From: Bacteroidota bacterium
GTDB lineage: Bacteria; Bacteroidota; Bacteroidia; B-17B0; Aurantibacillaceae
Length of the DNA: 64,000 nucleotides
Reading direction: 5' to 3'
NCBI GenBank assembly: GCA_003153315.1
Contig: PLYA01000077.1
Span: 2,527 to 66,526, forward strand
Shown: one piece after another, positions 1 to 9,589 of the stretch
Layout of the letters: every line of letters begins with the position of its first letter
How positions within the stretch are numbered: the stretch's first letter is position 1
The notes under the pieces: generated by a model
Told to the model about the DNA's origin: nothing
Seen by the model: only the letters and a program-made list of their open reading frames with translations
The model's database searches: none
Program-made: the position numbers and the translations under genes

Positions 1-734
1 TTTTTTTTCTCTTCCCACATGTTTAGTAGTTCAACTACTAACGAGAAACCTAAAGCAGCATACACATAACTTTTTTCAATTTCAAAACCTGTAAAAGTTT
101 TTACAGAGTCAGCTAATAATAATAAAGCAATTACCAATAAAAAAGTAAGTGCCAGCATTTTTATGCGGGGGTTGCGGTTTATAAACTCCGATACCGCACC
201 TGAAAAGAGTATCATTACCGCCATAGCTGCAATCACTGCAGTAGCCATAATGATTAAATTTTTTGATACCACAATGGCGGTTAAAATAGAATCGAAAGAG
301 AATACAATATCTATCAGAATAATTTGGATGATGATATTGGTAACACTTATTTTTTTAATGTTTGATTTGTGTTCGGCATCTTCTCCGTTAATTTTTTCCA
401 GTATCTCTCCACCTGTTTTATACAGCAGGAATATACCACCCGCCATAAAAATTAAATCGCGCAGGGTAATACCATGCCCTGCAATGCTAAACAAAGCTGT
501 ATCCTGATTGGAGAGGTAACTAAGTGTAAACAAAAGTGCAATGCGTATAATAACAGCTAAGAGCAAACCGGTGGTACGTGCCTGACCTCTTTGGTTGGCA
601 GGCAGTTTATCGGCAATGATGGCAATAAAAATAATATTATCTACCCCCAGTATAATTTCTAAGAACGAGAGGGTTAAAAGGCTAATCAAACCCTGAGCGG
701 TAAAAAGATTAGCAAACATATCGGCAAAATTCAT
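1..734 (-). CDS. TerC family integral membrane protein (3' end beyond window edge)
   Basis: My reverse translation from ATG at 734 gives MNFADMFANLFTAQGLISLLTLSFLEIILGVDNIIFIAIIADKLP..., with the TerC-type LGVDNIIFI and FSFDSI motifs. Absent from the ORF track because it runs off the edge. Confidence 0.88.
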   Translation of the reverse strand, partial: MNFADMFANLFTAQGLISLLTLSFLEIILGVDNIIFIAIIADKLPANQRGQARTTGLLLAVIIRIALLFTLSYLSNQDTALFSIAGHGITLRDLIFMAGGIFLLYKTGGEILEKINGEDAEHKSNIKKISVTNIIIQIILIDIVFSFDSILTAIVVSKNLIIMATAVIAAMAVMILFSGAVSEFINRNPRIKMLALTFLLVIALLLLADSVKTFTGFEIEKSYVYAALGFSLVVELLNMWEEKK

Positions 735-817
735 CAGGCAAATGTAATTGTTTTATATTTAATTGGGCGCTGTGTTAGTAGCTTCAAGGTAAAGTTACCT
801 TGCTCTTAAATTATTTT

Positions 818-1140
818 TAATACTTTCTTTTGTCTTGAAATAAAAGAAACAAAAATTCAAGACTGATTAAGATTAAAATGAAATTCTACGCATCGCTGCG
901 CAGATTTCAAGAACTCGCTGCGCTCAGACAGCTTGAAATCTTTTGCTTCGCTTGCTTGAATTTCTATTTTAATCTTAATAGGTCTTTAAAAAGAAGTGTG
1001 GAATCCTGCCCCTGATAAAGGCAACCAACATTATCTGGAAACTGAGCGCAAGCCTGACAAAACGCGGAGCAGAGTGGCTTTGTGCCGAGCAGATTGTTTT
1101 GTCTTGACTTTTTGATTCTTTTTTGTCAAGGAAAAAGAAT
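818..1140. repeat. Intergenic palindrome-rich repeat-like element
   Basis: Near-perfect inverted repeat attaagattaaaatgaaattc (866-886) / gaatttctattttaatcttaat (958-979), with nested agatttcaag (902-911) / cttgaaatct (932-941). Flanked by cttttgtcttgaaataaaag and ttgtcttgactttttgattcttttttgtcaagg. Non-coding. Confidence 0.55.
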
Positions 1141-1178
1141 ATAGTAAATGCTTTATAAAATAAAATTTAAATAGCAAT

Positions 1179-1946
1179 TTAATCCCAGCTAAAAACCTCT
1201 TTGGCATTGGTGGTTGTTATAGAAGCTACTTCCAACACCGAACATTTTTTGATTTCTGCCAACTTTGCGGCAATTAACGGAATGTAAGAAGATTCATTTC
1301 TTTTACCACGGTAGGGGATAGGTGCTAAGTAGGGTGCATCGGTTTCTAAAACTAAATGCCTTAAATCTATGTTGGCAATAGCTTTATCCAGCCCACTGTT
1401 TTTAAAGGTAAGCACACCGCCTATGCCCAATTTAAAATTGGTGGCTTCAATTATTTTTTTGGCTTGTTCTTCGTTTCCGCTAAAACAATGAAAGATACCT
1501 TTAGGTAATTTCTTAAAGCTGCTTAGTATTTCATATATCTCATCAAACGAATTGCGGCAATGGATTACTATAGGCAAATCAAACTCAAGCGCCCAGTTTA
1601 TTTGTTGGGTAAATGCATCTACCTGTTGTGTGTAGAAAGTTTTATCCCAATACAAATCAATGCCAATTTCGCCCACGGCAACATATTTTTTTGTCTTTAA
1701 TAAGTTGTAGGCAATAGCAAGCTCTTCTAAATAGTTTTCTTTAACCGAGCAGGGATGCAAACCCATCATAGGGAAACAATGTGCAGGATATTTGTTGCAC
1801 AAAGCATGCATCACATCAATAGAAGAGGAATCTATATTGGGAAGAAAGAATTTATCTACACCCGCGGCTATCGCTTTTTTAATTACCTCGTCAATATCAC
1901 TTGTAAACTCTTCAGCATATAGATGGGTGTGGGTATCAACAAACAT
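1179..1946 (-). CDS. tatD: TatD family metal-dependent hydrolase/DNase
   Basis: MFVDTHTHLY start, GEIGIDLYWD, VIHCRNSFDE, GIFHCFSG, ETDAPYLAP motifs. Confidence 0.93.
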   Translation of the reverse strand: MFVDTHTHLYAEEFTSDIDEVIKKAIAAGVDKFFLPNIDSSSIDVMHALCNKYPAHCFPMMGLHPCSVKENYLEELAIAYNLLKTKKYVAVGEIGIDLYWDKTFYTQQVDAFTQQINWALEFDLPIVIHCRNSFDEIYEILSSFKKLPKGIFHCFSGNEEQAKKIIEATNFKLGIGGVLTFKNSGLDKAIANIDLRHLVLETDAPYLAPIPYRGKRNESSYIPLIAAKLAEIKKCSVLEVASITTTNAKEVFSWD

Positions 1947-1958
1947 TTAGTAAATTAC

Positions 1959-3047
1959 TTAAACGAATTTCTCGCCTTTTTGCACTTTTACATCATTCAC
2001 AAAGTTACGAATCTGTTGTTCGTCCTGCTTTTTGCAAATCAATAATATTCCGTCCGACTCAACTACAATATAATCTTCCAACCCTTGTATAAGCACCAAT
2101 TTATCTTTGGGTACATTTATAATACAGTTTTTGGTATCATATAACATGGTGTTTTTACCCACCAAAGCGTTTTGGTTTTTATCGTGTTTTATGTGCTCAT
2201 ACAAACTACCCCAGGTACCTAAATCGCTCCAGCCAATTATAGAAGCACGTACATATACATTCTTGGCCTTTTCCATCACCGCATAATCTATAGAAATGTT
2301 TTTGCAGGAGATATAAGCGTTCTTTATAAAATCAATTTCTTTGGCCGTGCCGTATACATTGTTCTCATCTTTAAACAAAGCAGCAAGTTCAGGCTCATGC
2401 TTTTCTATGGCGCTAATAATACTTTTTGTACTCCACACAAAAATGCCTGCATTCCATAAAAAGTCACCGCTCTTCATAAAGAATTTTGCCATCTCAGTAT
2501 CAGGCTTTTCGGTAAAGGTTTTTACTTTCTTAATGCGATTATCTTTTTCTGTCTCGTTCGATTCTACAAATTGTATATACCCATAACCCGTATCAGGTCT
2601 GGTTGGTTTGATGCCTATAGTAAGCAGGCAATCTTCTGCTTTTACTTTGCTGTAGCAAGATTTTACCGCTTTAATAAAAACATCTTCTTTGGTAATTAAA
2701 TGATCGCTGGGTGCAACTACGGTTACAGCATTCGGGTTTTTCTTATGAATTTTATACGAGGCGTAGGCCACACAGGGCGCGGTATTTTTTCGCGAAGGTT
2801 CTAATAAAATATTTTCTTTAGGAATCTTAGGGAGTTGCTTATAGACCAAATCTTTGTAAAGCTCGGATGTTACTACGTAAATGTTTTCGGGTTTACATAG
2901 TTTAGAAAATCGGCTGGCAGTATTTTGTAGTAGCGTTTCGCCTGTTCCTAAAACATCCAAAAATTGTTTAGGTTTCTCTGTTTTACTCATAGGCCAAAAC
3001 CTGCTACCTACCCCACCCGCCATGATTATGCAATAAAGATTTTTCAT
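1959..3047 (-). CDS. manC: Mannose-1-phosphate guanylyltransferase
   Basis: IIMAGGVGSRFWPMSKTEKPKQFLDVLG, VVAPSDHLI, GYGYIQF, FTEKPD, WNAGIFVW. Confidence 0.92.
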   Translation of the reverse strand: MKNLYCIIMAGGVGSRFWPMSKTEKPKQFLDVLGTGETLLQNTASRFSKLCKPENIYVVTSELYKDLVYKQLPKIPKENILLEPSRKNTAPCVAYASYKIHKKNPNAVTVVAPSDHLITKEDVFIKAVKSCYSKVKAEDCLLTIGIKPTRPDTGYGYIQFVESNETEKDNRIKKVKTFTEKPDTEMAKFFMKSGDFLWNAGIFVWSTKSIISAIEKHEPELAALFKDENNVYGTAKEIDFIKNAYISCKNISIDYAVMEKAKNVYVRASIIGWSDLGTWGSLYEHIKHDKNQNALVGKNTMLYDTKNCIINVPKDKLVLIQGLEDYIVVESDGILLICKKQDEQQIRNFVNDVKVQKGEKFV

Positions 3048-3054
3048 CTCAGCT

Positions 3055-4338
3055 CTATGATAATTTTTTTAATGCTTTTCTTAAATTGGTGATTACACCT
3101 TCTATATCTTCTGTTTTGCAGGTACCCACACTCAAGCGATACCAGCTGGAATTTTCATCTGCACCAAAAGCATAAAAGGGAACAATGGCCACAGAGGCTT
3201 CATCTAAAATATATTTGGTAATATCTTTGGTAGTTGCCAATACCTGACCATTCTCGGTTTTCATACCGTGCAAGGCAAACTGAATAGTTAAATAGATAGC
3301 AGCTTGCGGGGTAATAACATCTACTTTAAATCCTTCAGATTTTAGTTGGGTGAAGCCTTTATAAAAACCATCCAAACGCCGATGCAGTTTTTGCTTTTGT
3401 TCGGCTAAGAATAAGTCATAGCGTTTTAGGTCAGATAAATATTTAGCTGTAGCAAGTTGCTCAGCTTTAGGAGCCCATGCACCCACATGGTTCAGTAATG
3501 ATTTCATTTTATCTATTACGAATCTAGGACCCATACTCCAACCTACACGAACACCTGTTGCAGCCAATGATTTAGAAATACCATCTACAAAAACGGTATA
3601 AGGTCTCATTTTAGGACGAAGTGAAACAGGATTGTAATGTTTTGTATCTCCGTATGTAAGTGCCCAATATATCTGATCATACATCAAGTAAAGCGGCTTA
3701 GCATCTTCTCCTCTGCGTTTGTTCTCTTCTAAAATAAGGTCGCAAATTTCTTCCAGCCCTTGTTTAGTAAATATGGTGCCAGTAGGGTTCTGCGGAGAGC
3801 AAAGTGCAATAAGACTTGCTTCTTGTATATAAGGTTTGATATGTTTTGCAGTGGGCATAAAATTGCTTTCCGGACCTGCATTTATTTTGACTTGCTTGGC
3901 ATGATTTAAATAACTGTAATGATTATTGTTCCAGGATGGTACCGGGAAAATAACGGTATCACCTTCATCTACCAATGTTTTAAATATAGAATAGATAACA
4001 GGTCTGGCACCACCGGCAATTAATATCTCATCAACAGCATAATCTAAATTCCCTCTTTCTTTTAGTAATTTAGAAACAGCTTCGCGCAAAACCAACATCC
4101 CATCAGCAGCTGGGTAATTGGTTTCATCCGCCAGATACTCATCAATAATAGCTTGCTTTAATTCAGATGGAATGGGAAATAGTTTGGGATTAAAATCTCC
4201 AATGGTAAAATTATAAACGTGCTGACCGTTTTTTATTTTTTCATTTACTTCTGCAGCCAGTTTAATAATTTCTGAGCCTATAATATGCTCAGCCAATTTA
4301 GAAACCTTGCTTACCGCACCCCTTGTTTTTGCTTCCAT
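3055..4338 (-). CDS. Pyridoxal phosphate-dependent aminotransferase (aspartate aminotransferase-like)
   Basis: CSPQNPTGTIF, PLH-binding region VDGISKSLAATGVRVGW. Start set at M11 of the track ORF. Confidence 0.88.
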   Translation of the reverse strand: MEAKTRGAVSKVSKLAEHIIGSEIIKLAAEVNEKIKNGQHVYNFTIGDFNPKLFPIPSELKQAIIDEYLADETNYPAADGMLVLREAVSKLLKERGNLDYAVDEILIAGGARPVIYSIFKTLVDEGDTVIFPVPSWNNNHYSYLNHAKQVKINAGPESNFMPTAKHIKPYIQEASLIALCSPQNPTGTIFTKQGLEEICDLILEENKRRGEDAKPLYLMYDQIYWALTYGDTKHYNPVSLRPKMRPYTVFVDGISKSLAATGVRVGWSMGPRFVIDKMKSLLNHVGAWAPKAEQLATAKYLSDLKRYDLFLAEQKQKLHRRLDGFYKGFTQLKSEGFKVDVITPQAAIYLTIQFALHGMKTENGQVLATTKDITKYILDEASVAIVPFYAFGADENSSWYRLSVGTCKTEDIEGVITNLRKALKKLS

Positions 4339-4477
4339 CTTTATGTATTGTTCAAACCATACAAACATACTAAAATTGCAAACCGCAGCCTTGTTTTTGT
4401 AAAAAAATATTCAGTAAGGAATTTATTTATTTTTTGCTTGTAAAAGTTTTTTGTATCATAGCTCCAAAATTCACGCT

Positions 4478-5893
4478 ATGAAAAAGCCAAACAACTCAGC
4501 CAACAAAACTTATGTTGCTTTTAGTGCCATTTGTTTTTTATTTTATCAAAACATTTTTGCACGTGCCGGCGGTGGCGGTGGTGGGCATAGTGGCGGTGGT
4601 GGCGGACACAGCAGTGGTGGCGGTGGTTTTTATAGCGGTGGTGGAGGCGGTGGTTCACTAAACGGTGGTACTATAGCCTTAATTGTTATAGGTATTATTT
4701 TATACTTGATAATAACCTATTACATGAAAAAGAATAAAAAGGGCGCTGCTATCTTATCTGCTTTTGGCGAGGGAGATGATAGCGATTCAGCTGCACCTGT
4801 GGTTTCTAATATGCCTTTTCCGGAAGGTTTGGATAAAGAAAAAGTATCTTCTTCTTTTTTAAGCATACAGGATGCCTGGCAGGCTAAAGACTTGAAGAAA
4901 GTGCGCAAATGGATTTCAGACGGTGTGTACCAACGTTTTAATGCCCAGTTTGCCATGATGAATAAATTGGGTCAGGTAAACAAACTAACCAACATACGGA
5001 TAGATAGCGTGGCGCTTGCCAATGCAGGTGCTGATGGGCCTTATCAAACAGCTGATGTTGCGGTGAGTTTTACCATGGATGATGAATTTATTAGCGATAA
5101 GTATCCTTCCTTCAATCAAAAATTCAGAGGAGAAAGTGCTATGGAGTACTGGACGTTTATTAAACGAAACGATGCACAGGCTAATAAGAACTTATACAAC
5201 AATAATAATTGTCCTAATTGCGGTTCGCCTTTTGATACCACCATGGGCGAGATTAGTCGTTGCGGCGCCTGCGGAACGCTTACCAACAATGCTTCTTTTG
5301 ATTGGGTGCTGAGCGAAATTACCCAGCAGGATGATTATGACGGAGGTGCTAATTTTAGTAAACGAGCCGAGTTGCACGAGCTTACCAAAAACGATTCCTT
5401 GTTTTCTATACAGCGTATTGAGGATGTTGCCTCTAATGTGTTTATGCAAATTATGGAAGTAATGAGCGGAGAGCCTGAGAAAAAACTGGCGCGTTTTGCC
5501 GATGAAGAAACCAAGCAGGAAATATTAAAGACTAAAAAAGAACAGGGCAATTTTATCTTCGACCGCCTTTATCTGAATGATGTTGATTTGATAGACTTTA
5601 ATACCGCCAACGAAAGACTGAATTTAATCTTCTCTATGAAAGCCACCTACCAGCGCGTGCAAGCGGGTGAGAAATTGAAGCTGATAGATAGCGATATGAT
5701 TACCAGAAACTACACCATGGTATTATCTAAAAACCTGAAAGCCCTGCAAACAGCCGAGAAGGAAACCGTGTTTAGTTACGAGTGTGCTACCTGTGCCGGA
5801 CCTTTTACCGATACTACCAACGATGTTTGCCCTTATTGCGGTGCAGCCGTGGTAGATTTTAATAAAAACTGGGTGCTTACTTCTTTTAAATAG
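4478..5893 (+). CDS. Membrane protein with Gly-rich N-terminus, two Tim44-like regions and two zinc ribbons
   Basis: Signal/TM, GGGGGGHSGGGGGHSS..., TM, then CPNC...CGAC and CATC...CPYC zinc-ribbon pairs after each NTF2/Tim44-like segment. Likely ATG at 4478. Confidence 0.65.
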   Translation: MKKPNNSANKTYVAFSAICFLFYQNIFARAGGGGGGHSGGGGGHSSGGGGFYSGGGGGGSLNGGTIALIVIGIILYLIITYYMKKNKKGAAILSAFGEGDDSDSAAPVVSNMPFPEGLDKEKVSSSFLSIQDAWQAKDLKKVRKWISDGVYQRFNAQFAMMNKLGQVNKLTNIRIDSVALANAGADGPYQTADVAVSFTMDDEFISDKYPSFNQKFRGESAMEYWTFIKRNDAQANKNLYNNNNCPNCGSPFDTTMGEISRCGACGTLTNNASFDWVLSEITQQDDYDGGANFSKRAELHELTKNDSLFSIQRIEDVASNVFMQIMEVMSGEPEKKLARFADEETKQEILKTKKEQGNFIFDRLYLNDVDLIDFNTANERLNLIFSMKATYQRVQAGEKLKLIDSDMITRNYTMVLSKNLKALQTAEKETVFSYECATCAGPFTDTTNDVCPYCGAAVVDFNKNWVLTSFK

Positions 5894-5896
5894 GAG

Positions 5897-7171
5897 TTAA
5901 TACCCGTATTTATTTTTCCAAAGGTTTTTTAAGAAAGCCCTCAACTCATTCTCTCTTGGGTTATTGCCGGGGCTGTATAAAGTAGTGTTACTTATTTCAT
6001 CGGGCAAAAATTCCTGATCAGTAAAGTTTTGTTCATAGGCATGTGCATACTTATATTCTTTGCCATAATTTAAATCTTTCATCAGTTTGGTGGGTGCATT
6101 ACGCAAATGCAGGGGTACGGGCAGGTTTGGTTTTTCTTTTACTAACTGCATAGCCTTATTTATTGCCTCGTAACTGGCATTACTTTTAGGAGAAGTAGCT
6201 AAGTAGGTAGCGCATTGCGACAGAATAATCCTTCCTTCGGGATAACCGATTATATTAACCGCCTGAAAACAATTATTGGCAATAACTAATGCAGTCGGGT
6301 TTGCATTGCCTATATCTTCGCTGGCGAGTATCAGTAAACGACGTGCTATAAACAAAATATCTTCTCCGCCTTCTATCATGCGGGCAAGCCAATATACAGC
6401 TGCATTTGGGTCGCTGCCACGAATAGATTTTATAAATGCAGAGATAATATCGTAATGCAACTCCCCGCCTTTATCATACAAGGCAATATTGTTGGTAAGG
6501 CTTTCCTTGGCAAGTTCATCGGTAATTATAATGTTATCAGATTCGTTTGCATTCACAACAATCTCCAAGGCATTTAAAAGTTTGCGGGCATCACCACCCG
6601 AAACACGCAATAAGAATTCGGTTTCTTTCAGTTCAATTTTTTTATGTTTTAACAGCTCATCTTTTGTAATGGCTTGTATAAGCAGTTGTTCTAAATCGGT
6701 TTTAGTAAGGTGTTCTAAAACAAAAACCTGACAACGTGAAAGCAAAGCCGGAATTACCTCGAAAGAAGGATTTTCGGTAGTAGCTCCAATTAACGTGACG
6801 GTACCCTTTTCAACTGCGCCTAATAAAGAATCTTGCTGAGATTTACTGAAACGGTGTATCTCATCAATAAACAAAACCGGCTTATTTTGACCAAAAAAGT
6901 GCTGACTCTGCGCTTTTTCAATTACCTCACGCACATCTTTTACACCGGAATTTACCGCACTAAGTGTATAAAAGGGGCGTTTTAGCATGTTAGAAATAAT
7001 ATTTGCAAGGGTGGTTTTGCCCACACCGGGTGGCCCCCAGAATATCATAGAAGGCAACAAACCCTGTTCTATAGCACGGCGCAATGGTTTGCCGGGAGCA
7101 ATTAATTGTTTTTGTCCGGCATATTCATCCAGTGTTTTAGGACGCATACGTTCTGCCAAAGGGGTGTTCAT
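5897..7171 (-). CDS. rarA: Replication-associated recombination protein A (AAA ATPase)
   Basis: PLAERMRPKTLDEYAGQ, WGPPGVGKTTLA, LFIDEIHRFSKSQQDSLL, ATTENPSFEV. Likely start at 7171. Confidence 0.95.
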   Translation of the reverse strand: MNTPLAERMRPKTLDEYAGQKQLIAPGKPLRRAIEQGLLPSMIFWGPPGVGKTTLANIISNMLKRPFYTLSAVNSGVKDVREVIEKAQSQHFFGQNKPVLFIDEIHRFSKSQQDSLLGAVEKGTVTLIGATTENPSFEVIPALLSRCQVFVLEHLTKTDLEQLLIQAITKDELLKHKKIELKETEFLLRVSGGDARKLLNALEIVVNANESDNIIITDELAKESLTNNIALYDKGGELHYDIISAFIKSIRGSDPNAAVYWLARMIEGGEDILFIARRLLILASEDIGNANPTALVIANNCFQAVNIIGYPEGRIILSQCATYLATSPKSNASYEAINKAMQLVKEKPNLPVPLHLRNAPTKLMKDLNYGKEYKYAHAYEQNFTDQEFLPDEISNTTLYSPGNNPRENELRAFLKNLWKNKYGY

Positions 7172-7259
7172 CTTACAAAGATTGTTAAAAAGAAAATTCT
7201 GTTGAAAACTATACAAAAAAACAACTCACTAATCAATTATTTTTGGCGCAAATATAAAA

Positions 7260-7712
7260 ATGATGTTAAAAACAAAATCAATAATAGCGGCAACGGCTTG
7301 TGTGCTGACTTTCGGTTTATTTTCTTTTAAAGGGGATAAGGATTCGTTAAACAAAAAAATATACATCCTTCAGGTAAATGAAATAAAGGATGGGCAGGCA
7401 AAGAGCAAGAAACCAATAGAGGATGAACTTGAGTTTAAAGACGGAAAGGCTTTTAGCAATATTCTTTATGACAAGCATCAGTTTAAATGGATAAAGTACA
7501 CCATTTCAAAAGATAGTACATATGAAGAAGAAGGCGAACAAAAACACTTGATTGAAGCAACCGCTTCATCAACCAATGATGCCAATGAAACCATTGATAT
7601 AACTGTGAAAATAGATGGCTTTGATATTGAGGGTAGTTATAAGCTTAGCAAAAAAGCTGTTCAGAAAAAACTATATGAGTTTACCGGAAAAGAAAAAACA
7701 AAGAAGAAATAA
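7260..7712 (+). CDS. Hypothetical secreted protein
   Basis: Signal-peptide-like N-terminus and complete ORF between recognised genes. Confidence 0.6.
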   Translation: MMLKTKSIIAATACVLTFGLFSFKGDKDSLNKKIYILQVNEIKDGQAKSKKPIEDELEFKDGKAFSNILYDKHQFKWIKYTISKDSTYEEEGEQKHLIEATASSTNDANETIDITVKIDGFDIEGSYKLSKKAVQKKLYEFTGKEKTKKK

Positions 7713-7762
7713 TCTGTAAGGTTTTTAGTTTAAAAATGACTATATAATATAAACTAAGAATC

Positions 7763-8413
7763 ATGCATAAATTAAACATACAAGCAACCATTTTATTAGT
7801 GGTTGCTTTTTTTATGAATGCCTGCGCAAATCAAGTTAAACCTAAGGAACGAACTAAAATGACTGAATCAATAAATAATAGCATAACAGATACCGCCACT
7901 TTTGGCGCCGGATGTTTTTGGTGTGTAGAAGCTGTTTTTCAGGAAATGAAAGGTGTTATAAAAGTTACTTCGGGCTACAGTGGGGGAGAGGTGAAAAAAC
8001 CGAGTTATAAGGAAGTTTGTACGGGCTTAACCGGTCATGCTGAAGTGTGCCAGATTATTTATAATCCCAAAGAAGTTTCTTTTAAAGAATTGTTAGAGGC
8101 TTTTTGGCAAACACATGATCCTACTACTATTAATCGTCAGGGGAATGATATGGGTACGCAATATCGTTCGGTTATTTTTTATCATAATGAAATGCAAAAG
8201 CAATTGGCGGAAATTTATAAAGCTGAGTTAAACAAATCAGGTGCTTTTGATAAACCTATTGTTACAGCTATAGAACCGATTACTAATTTTTATCCTGCCG
8301 AAGATTATCATCAAAACTATTATGACCAGAATGGTGATGCCCCTTATTGTCAGTATGTTATTAAACCTAAGGTGGATAAATTCCGTAAGGTATTTCACGA
8401 TAAACTGAAGTAA
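7763..8413 (+). CDS. msrA: Peptide-methionine (S)-S-oxide reductase, lipoprotein form
   Basis: ATFGAGCFWCVEAVFQ, GYSGGEV, DPTTINRQGNDMGTQYRS, EDYHQNYY. Lipobox-like FMNACAN at N-terminus. Confidence 0.96.
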   Translation: MHKLNIQATILLVVAFFMNACANQVKPKERTKMTESINNSITDTATFGAGCFWCVEAVFQEMKGVIKVTSGYSGGEVKKPSYKEVCTGLTGHAEVCQIIYNPKEVSFKELLEAFWQTHDPTTINRQGNDMGTQYRSVIFYHNEMQKQLAEIYKAELNKSGAFDKPIVTAIEPITNFYPAEDYHQNYYDQNGDAPYCQYVIKPKVDKFRKVFHDKLK

Positions 8414-8439
8414 GAAAACTAAGCCTGTACAACATCAAA

Positions 8440-8480
8440 AAACCTTTTATTTAATCAACAATTGATTAAATAAAAGGTTT
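8440..8480. terminator. Bidirectional terminator hairpin
   Basis: aaaccttttatttaatcaa (8440-8458) / ttgattaaataaaaggttt (8462-8480), 19-bp perfect stem between convergent genes. Confidence 0.85.
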
Positions 8481-8494
8481 AGTTTTAAGCTAAC

Positions 8495-9058
8495 TTATAT
8501 AATTCTTAGTAACCATAATATTAACAGAATTAATGCAATTACCAACAAGAGATAAATAAAACCACCCAACCCCCATCCACCAGTAAGAAGCGCAACAAGC
8601 CATATAATTACTAAGATTAAAATAACTATCCAGAATAAACTAAGCACATCACCTGCGACCGTTTCGTCAACCACTTTTTTAGTATGAGCTAGTTTGGTAT
8701 TTGTATTAATTGGAGCAACACTTGCTATATAGTTTATATGGTGTTTTGCATTTTGAATCACATTTGATTTGCTTATTGCCTGTTTATTATTTGCAGTTAT
8801 TGCACCATTTTCTGCTATAGGGTTTTGTTTGCTGGTATAATCTAAATTAGCTGCTTCATTTCTATTTTGTATGATAGATAAGGATGGCTTTGTTTTCTTT
8901 TGAGCAGTTTGCTCTTGCGCCTTAGCTTCAACTTGTTTACCCGAAGTATGGCTTACATAATAACCATTTGTATAATGACGTTTGGTTAGAGAACAAGAAG
9001 ATAATAAAATGCTTGCAATAATACATGTACCAGCAAACGCAAATAGATTTTTTTTCAT
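8495..9058 (-). CDS. Putative lipoprotein with C-terminal Lmo0937/DUF5670-like double-TM segment
   Basis: Lipobox ILLSSC; C-terminus WIVILILVIIWLVALLTGGWGLGGFIYLLLVIALILLILWLLRII. Start adjusted to MKKNLFAF. Confidence 0.55.
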   Translation of the reverse strand: MKKNLFAFAGTCIIASILLSSCSLTKRHYTNGYYVSHTSGKQVEAKAQEQTAQKKTKPSLSIIQNRNEAANLDYTSKQNPIAENGAITANNKQAISKSNVIQNAKHHINYIASVAPINTNTKLAHTKKVVDETVAGDVLSLFWIVILILVIIWLVALLTGGWGLGGFIYLLLVIALILLILWLLRII

Positions 9059-9225
9059 ATAGTTAACTTTTAAATAATAAATTATGAATGAATTTTCATA
9101 AAGCAAAAGTGGGCTTTTTTGTTATGCTAAGCATTACAAGATTTTAGAAATAAGTTACATTATCCACAGATTAAAAAAACAGGAACATTCAGGTGCTTTT
9201 GTAGCCTATTTAATCTCTTCTTAAT

Positions 9226-9552
9226 TTACTTCCTCTTTTTTATATCTTCTATGTCAGCTTGTTTGCCTGCCATGCAGGTTGAGGGTAGTTGCTTCTTTGC
9301 CAGGGTATACTTTATCCAGACTTTCTCTTTGTCTTTCTTAAACTCATCAGGCAATTTATAAGGAGCTATTTTTGTCTTTTCCCTATTATCCAGTTCGATT
9401 AAATAACCACAACTCTCTACCTCATATTTAATAACCAATGCTTTTACATACCCCTCTTTTTCATAATTAATTTTATGTTTCTTTTCCTGCGCAATCGTTT
9501 CAAGAGAAAATAACACAAACACAAGCGTAAACAATTTTATAAGGCGAAGCAT
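9226..9552 (-). CDS. Hypothetical secreted protein
   Basis: Signal peptide MLRLIKLFTLVFVLFSLETIAQ. Track ORF start is too far upstream and overlaps a divergent gene. Confidence 0.6.
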   Translation of the reverse strand: MLRLIKLFTLVFVLFSLETIAQEKKHKINYEKEGYVKALVIKYEVESCGYLIELDNREKTKIAPYKLPDEFKKDKEKVWIKYTLAKKQLPSTCMAGKQADIEDIKKRK

Positions 9553-9589
9553 AATTTGATATATTTGTTTTTCTTCAAAAGTATAAAAA

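Noticed and set aside
163-507. 114-aa plus-strand ORF
   Set aside because: Antisense to the clear TerC coding sequence.
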